Assembly: GCA_016871255.1 (NCBI GenBank)
Contig: VFZH01000011.1
Span: 1-45,681, forward strand
From: Acidimicrobiia bacterium
Lineage (GTDB): Bacteria; Acidobacteriota; Vicinamibacteria; Vicinamibacterales; UBA2999
Direction: 5' to 3'
DNA length: 45,681 bases
Shown here: positions 42,845-45,681 of the stretch, in pieces
Layout of the letters: each line of letters starts with the position of its first letter
Position numbering within the stretch: the stretch's first letter is position 1
Made by a program: the position numbers and the translations under genes
The notes under the pieces: generated by a model
The model's database searches: none
What the model was told of the DNA's origin: nothing
The model's input: the letters and a program-made list of their open reading frames with translations, nothing else

Positions 42845-43710
42845 CCGAGCTGATCCAGGTACTCGCGAAACGGCTTCGCCAGGTCGGGGCGCTTCAACGC
42901 GAAGTAGACGACCGCCTTCAGGAACCCCAGCTTGTTCCCGGTGTCGTGGCGCACGCCGTCGATCTCGCATGCGTAGAGCGGGCGCGTCTCCAGGAGCCGG
43001 CGGAGCCCGTTGGTCAGCTGGATCTCGCCCGTCCGATCGCTGGTCGTGGCCTCGAGGGCCGCGAAGATGTCCGGCGTCAGGATGTACCGGCCGATGATCG
43101 CCAGGTTCGACGGCGCGTCGCGCTGCGCCGGCTTCTCCACCAGATCCACGATCCGATGGACGCGCGGCATCTCGGGCACCGGCTCCACCGCCACGACACC
43201 GTAGCTGCTCACATCCTGGGCGGGCACACGCTCGACCGCCAGCACGGGGCCCTGCACGCGCTGGAACACGTCGATCATCTGCTTCAGCGCCGGCGGCTCC
43301 GCGTCGATCACATCGTCGCCCAGGATCACGGCGAACGGGTCGTGGCAGTACTCCTTCGTCACGAGGACCGCGTGCCCCAGGCCGCGGGGTTCACCCTGGC
43401 GGACGTAGGCCACGTGGATCAGCTCCGTGATCTTCCGGATCTCCTCGAGCTGCGCCGTCTTGCCCCGCTGCTCCAGGAAGCTCTCGAGCTCGAAGGCGAC
43501 GTCGAAGTGATCTTCGATCGCGTTCTTGCCGCGACCGGTCACGATGAGGATGTTGTCGACACCGGATGCGACCGCTTCTTCCACGCCGTACTGGATGACC
43601 GGCTTGTCCACGAGGACGAGCATCTCCTTGGGCTGAGCCTTCGTCGCGGGGAGGAAACGCGTGCCGAGACCGGCCGCGGGAAAGACCGCCGTGCGGACGA
43701 CGCCGACCAT
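42841..43710 (-). CDS. galU: UTP-glucose-1-phosphate uridylyltransferase GalU
   Basis: Makes UDP-glucose for envelope glycans. It is 289 residues: TAVFPAAGLGTRFLPATKAQPKEML is the nucleotide-binding start, VIQYGVEEAVASGV, QGEPRGLGHAVL, FAVILGDDVID, LVEKP and GEIQLTNGLRRLL follow. The gene is divergent from serS with a 31-bp gap, convergent with fmdB. It fits with GlmU, GlmS and the exporter as sugar supply. Confidence 0.97.
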   Translation of the reverse strand: MVGVVRTAVFPAAGLGTRFLPATKAQPKEMLVLVDKPVIQYGVEEAVASGVDNILIVTGRGKNAIEDHFDVAFELESFLEQRGKTAQLEEIRKITELIHVAYVRQGEPRGLGHAVLVTKEYCHDPFAVILGDDVIDAEPPALKQMIDVFQRVQGPVLAVERVPAQDVSSYGVVAVEPVPEMPRVHRIVDLVEKPAQRDAPSNLAIIGRYILTPDIFAALEATTSDRTGEIQLTNGLRRLLETRPLYACEIDGVRHDTGNKLGFLKAVVYFALKRPDLAKPFREYLDQLG

Positions 43711-43716
43711 GCGGTG

Positions 43717-43722
43717 ATCCTA
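43717..43722 (-). promoter_or_regulatory. Candidate -10 for galU (leaderless arrangement)
   Basis: TAGGAT on the minus strand is followed by exactly 6 nt and ATG 43710. No Shine-Dalgarno fits into this gap. The serS -10 lies just beyond it on the opposite strand. Confidence 0.5.
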
Positions 43723-43729
43723 TCTCAGG

Positions 43730-43735
43730 TAGAAT
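43730..43735 (+). promoter_or_regulatory. Candidate -10 for serS (leaderless arrangement)
   Basis: TAGAAT on the plus strand is followed by exactly 6 nt and GTG 43742. The predicted start of transcription is at the GTG itself. Confidence 0.5.
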
Positions 43736-43741
43736 CGGCCG

Positions 43742-45028
43742 GTGATCGATCCCGCGCTCCTTCGTGATCACGGCGATGTCGTGCGCAGCGCCATGACCGC
43801 GCGCGGCGCCGATCTCAGCGCCGCGCTCGACGCCCTGGCCGCGCTCGACGCCGACCGGCGTCGCCTGCTTCCGGAGATCGAGGGCCTGCAGCGCGAGCAG
43901 AACGAGTCGGCGGCCGCGGTGGCCCGCGCGAAGAAGGAGGGACGCGACACGGCCGCCCTTCAGGAGGACAGCCGGCACCGCGCGGCGCGGATCAAGGAGC
44001 TCAGCCAGCAGCTCGAAGCCGTGGAGCAGCAGCGCCGCGACGCGCTGCTCGTCATTCCGAATCTCCCGCACGCCACCGTGCCGGCCGGCGCATCGGCCGA
44101 CGACAACGTCGAGGTGCGGCGGCACGGCACGCCGCGTGAGTTCGCGTTCACGCCGCAGGCCCACTGGGATCTCGGTCCCGCACTCGGGATCATCGACTTC
44201 GAGCGCGGCGTGAAGCTGGCCGCGGCTCGCTTCACGGTGCTGATGGGCGCCGGGGCGCAACTGGCGCGGGCGCTCATCAACTTCATGCTGCACGTGCACA
44301 CGACCGAGCACGGCTACACCGAAGTCGAGCCGCCGTTCATGGTCAACGCGGCGTCCCTCACGGGCACCGGGAACCTGCCGAAGTTCGAAGCGGACCTGTT
44401 CAAGATCGCCGGCGACTGGGACCTGTATCTCTCGCCCACGGCCGAGGTCCCGCTCACGAACCTCCATCGTGGCGAGATTCTCGACGGAGCCCGCCTGCCG
44501 ATCCGCTACACCGCCTACACACCCTGCTTCCGGAGCGAAGCAGGTTCGTACGGCGCCGACGTGCGGGGCCTGATCCGGCAGCACCAGTTCGACAAGGTGG
44601 AGCTGATGATCGTCTCGACGGCCGAGGATTCCTACGCCGAGCACGAGCGGCTCACGGGCAACGCCGAGGAGATCCTGCGCCGGCTCGAGCTCCCGTACCG
44701 GACGATCGTGCTCTGCACGGGGGACGTGGGGTTCGCGGCCGCCAAGACCTACGACATCGAAGTCTGGCTGCCCGGGCAGCAGGCGTACCGCGAGATCTCG
44801 TCCTGCAGCAACACCGAAGCCTTCCAGGCGCGCCGCGCGAACATCAAGTACCGCCCGGAGGGGAAGAAGAAGGCCGAGTTCGCGCACACGCTGAACGGCT
44901 CCGGCCTGGCCGTGGGGCGCACGCTCATCGCGATCCTCGAGAACTACCAGCAGGAAGACGGCTCCGTCGTGATTCCCGAGGCGCTCCGTCCCTTTATGAA
45001 CGGGATGGCGCGGATCGAGCGGCCGTAG
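43742..45028 (+). CDS. serS: Seryl-tRNA synthetase
   Basis: Charges tRNA-Ser and tRNA-Sec, 428 residues. The N-terminal coiled-coil arm (about 30-100; [38 protein letters not shown]) holds the tRNA. The class II core has the family's [25 protein letters not shown], motif 2 [21 protein letters not shown], and motif 3 [18 protein letters not shown]. The start is GTG 43742, since the frame is open from there and homology begins at IDPALLRDH. Confidence 0.97.
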   Translation: MIDPALLRDHGDVVRSAMTARGADLSAALDALAALDADRRRLLPEIEGLQREQNESAAAVARAKKEGRDTAALQEDSRHRAARIKELSQQLEAVEQQRRDALLVIPNLPHATVPAGASADDNVEVRRHGTPREFAFTPQAHWDLGPALGIIDFERGVKLAAARFTVLMGAGAQLARALINFMLHVHTTEHGYTEVEPPFMVNAASLTGTGNLPKFEADLFKIAGDWDLYLSPTAEVPLTNLHRGEILDGARLPIRYTAYTPCFRSEAGSYGADVRGLIRQHQFDKVELMIVSTAEDSYAEHERLTGNAEEILRRLELPYRTIVLCTGDVGFAAAKTYDIEVWLPGQQAYREISSCSNTEAFQARRANIKYRPEGKKKAEFAHTLNGSGLAVGRTLIAILENYQQEDGSVVIPEALRPFMNGMARIERP

Positions 45029-45041
45029 CCGGCCCTGTCCC

Positions 45042-45681
45042 TCAGGCGAAGCGGTCTTTCATCGCGTCAACGACAATCGCCCTGATCCGGTTCCGCAGGA
45101 ATCGGTGGTCGCCCTCGCCGTCGCGGGAGATCCCGGTCGATCGCCGTACCGGCACCACGAGGCCGTCACCGCCGCGGGCGCGCCTGATCGCATCCGACAG
45201 ATCGCGGATGAGCAGGTGTTCGACAACGGCCCAGGCGGAGAGAAGTGCCACGGGCACCGCGACGCCGCCGGGAAGGTCCCACGAGCCAACGTCCCCGCCG
45301 GCCGACAACCACATCAGGGCGAACCAGGCGCCGAGCGCCCCGAGCGCCGTCAGCCTGGCTGCCCATATCGCCCCCGACTGACGGGTGTAGAGCGTCTCGA
45401 GCAGGAGCGCAGAGGCCGTTCCGGACGGCCGCAGCCGCGGAACCAGGCGATCGTGGATCTTCATCGCGTGGTACGGGTTGGTGACGAGGCCACGCAGGTG
45501 CTCGCACAGCAGCGCCAGCACCGTCGCCGCCTGCCCATCGCCGAAGCCCTGCTCCCGAAGTGTGGCGATCGCCCACGCGCGGCGGGACCCCAGCTCGGCA
45601 TGATAGAGGCGCAACTCGACCCCATCCTCCGAGCCGACGGAGAGGCGCTGGCGATGAAACGGTCGCAGCGGGAGGTCGCCG
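45042..45681 (-). CDS. Unknown membrane protein, C-terminal part, runs off right edge
   Basis: Not recognised. The frame stays open to the window edge; upstream of TTG 45614 it continues GDLPLRPFHRQRLSVGSEDG, so the true start is probably outside. Visible are about 213 residues: a hydrophilic part with REQGFGDGQAATVLALLCEHLRG, two likely membrane helices (LTALGALGAWFALMWLSA and VAVPVALLSAWAVVEHLLI), and a basic C-terminus ending AIVVDAMKDRFA. It is convergent with serS, 13 bp apart. Confidence 0.6.
   Translation of the reverse strand, partial: GDLPLRPFHRQRLSVGSEDGVELRLYHAELGSRRAWAIATLREQGFGDGQAATVLALLCEHLRGLVTNPYHAMKIHDRLVPRLRPSGTASALLLETLYTRQSGAIWAARLTALGALGAWFALMWLSAGGDVGSWDLPGGVAVPVALLSAWAVVEHLLIRDLSDAIRRARGGDGLVVPVRRSTGISRDGEGDHRFLRNRIRAIVVDAMKDRFA

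Overview
This window is the chromosomal replication-origin neighbourhood of a high-GC, Gram-negative-type bacterium. The signs are YidC with a large periplasmic domain, a PpiC/SurA-type chaperone, ADP-heptose and Wzm/Wzt polysaccharide-export genes, and many overlapping genes. Gene content, GC richness and the many GTG/TTG starts suit an Acidobacteriota-type genome (perhaps class Vicinamibacteria). That placement is inference; nothing here proves it. I see no insertion sequence, prophage, CRISPR array, rRNA or tRNA.

Layout. (1) 1-2346, minus strand: a promoter, a lipoprotein with repeats (probably CTG-started), an NtrC-like regulator with degenerate ATPase motifs, and the start of a secreted protein that runs off the left edge. 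(2) 2379-11357, minus: Wzm/Wzt-type ABC exporter, RfaE2 heptose adenylyltransferase, Mfd, PpiC-type chaperone, NusG paralogue, dihydrouridine synthase. (3) 11419-16362, minus: F1 ATP synthase genes atpH-A-G-D-C, without F0 genes beside them. (4) 16641-25383, minus: the conserved origin block rpmH-rnpA-yidD-yidC-jag-mnmE-mnmG-rsmG-parA-parB, with a parS site between rsmG and parA. (5) 25384-33538, plus: DnaA-box spacer, dnaA, an AT-rich spacer with a strong promoter, dnaN, gyrB, gyrA. (6) 33638-39797, minus: TPR protein, glmU, glmS, UvrD/PcrA helicase. (7) 39871-45681: rsmI (minus), a DUF885 metallopeptidase-like protein and an FmdB zinc ribbon (plus), galU (minus), serS (plus), and the C-terminal part of an unknown membrane protein (minus, runs off the right edge).

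How it works together. Genes left of the dnaA region point left and dnaA-gyrA point right, so both arms are co-oriented with forks leaving an origin at about 25.4-27.2 kb. DnaA, the clamp and gyrase serve replication. ParA, ParB and parS serve segregation. RpmH, RnpA, YidD, YidC, MnmE, MnmG and RsmG serve translation, RNA processing and membrane insertion. GlmS, GlmU, GalU, RfaE2 and Wzm/Wzt supply and export envelope sugars.

The gene set is mostly housekeeping and no clearly new system was found. The best leads are an apparently ATPase-dead NtrC-like regulator beside a surface-protein gene, a run of start codons placed 6 nt after a -10 hexamer (probable leaderless transcripts, including one TTG start), a lipoprotein whose signal peptide requires a CTG start, and an operon that joins envelope export to Mfd and a NusG paralogue.
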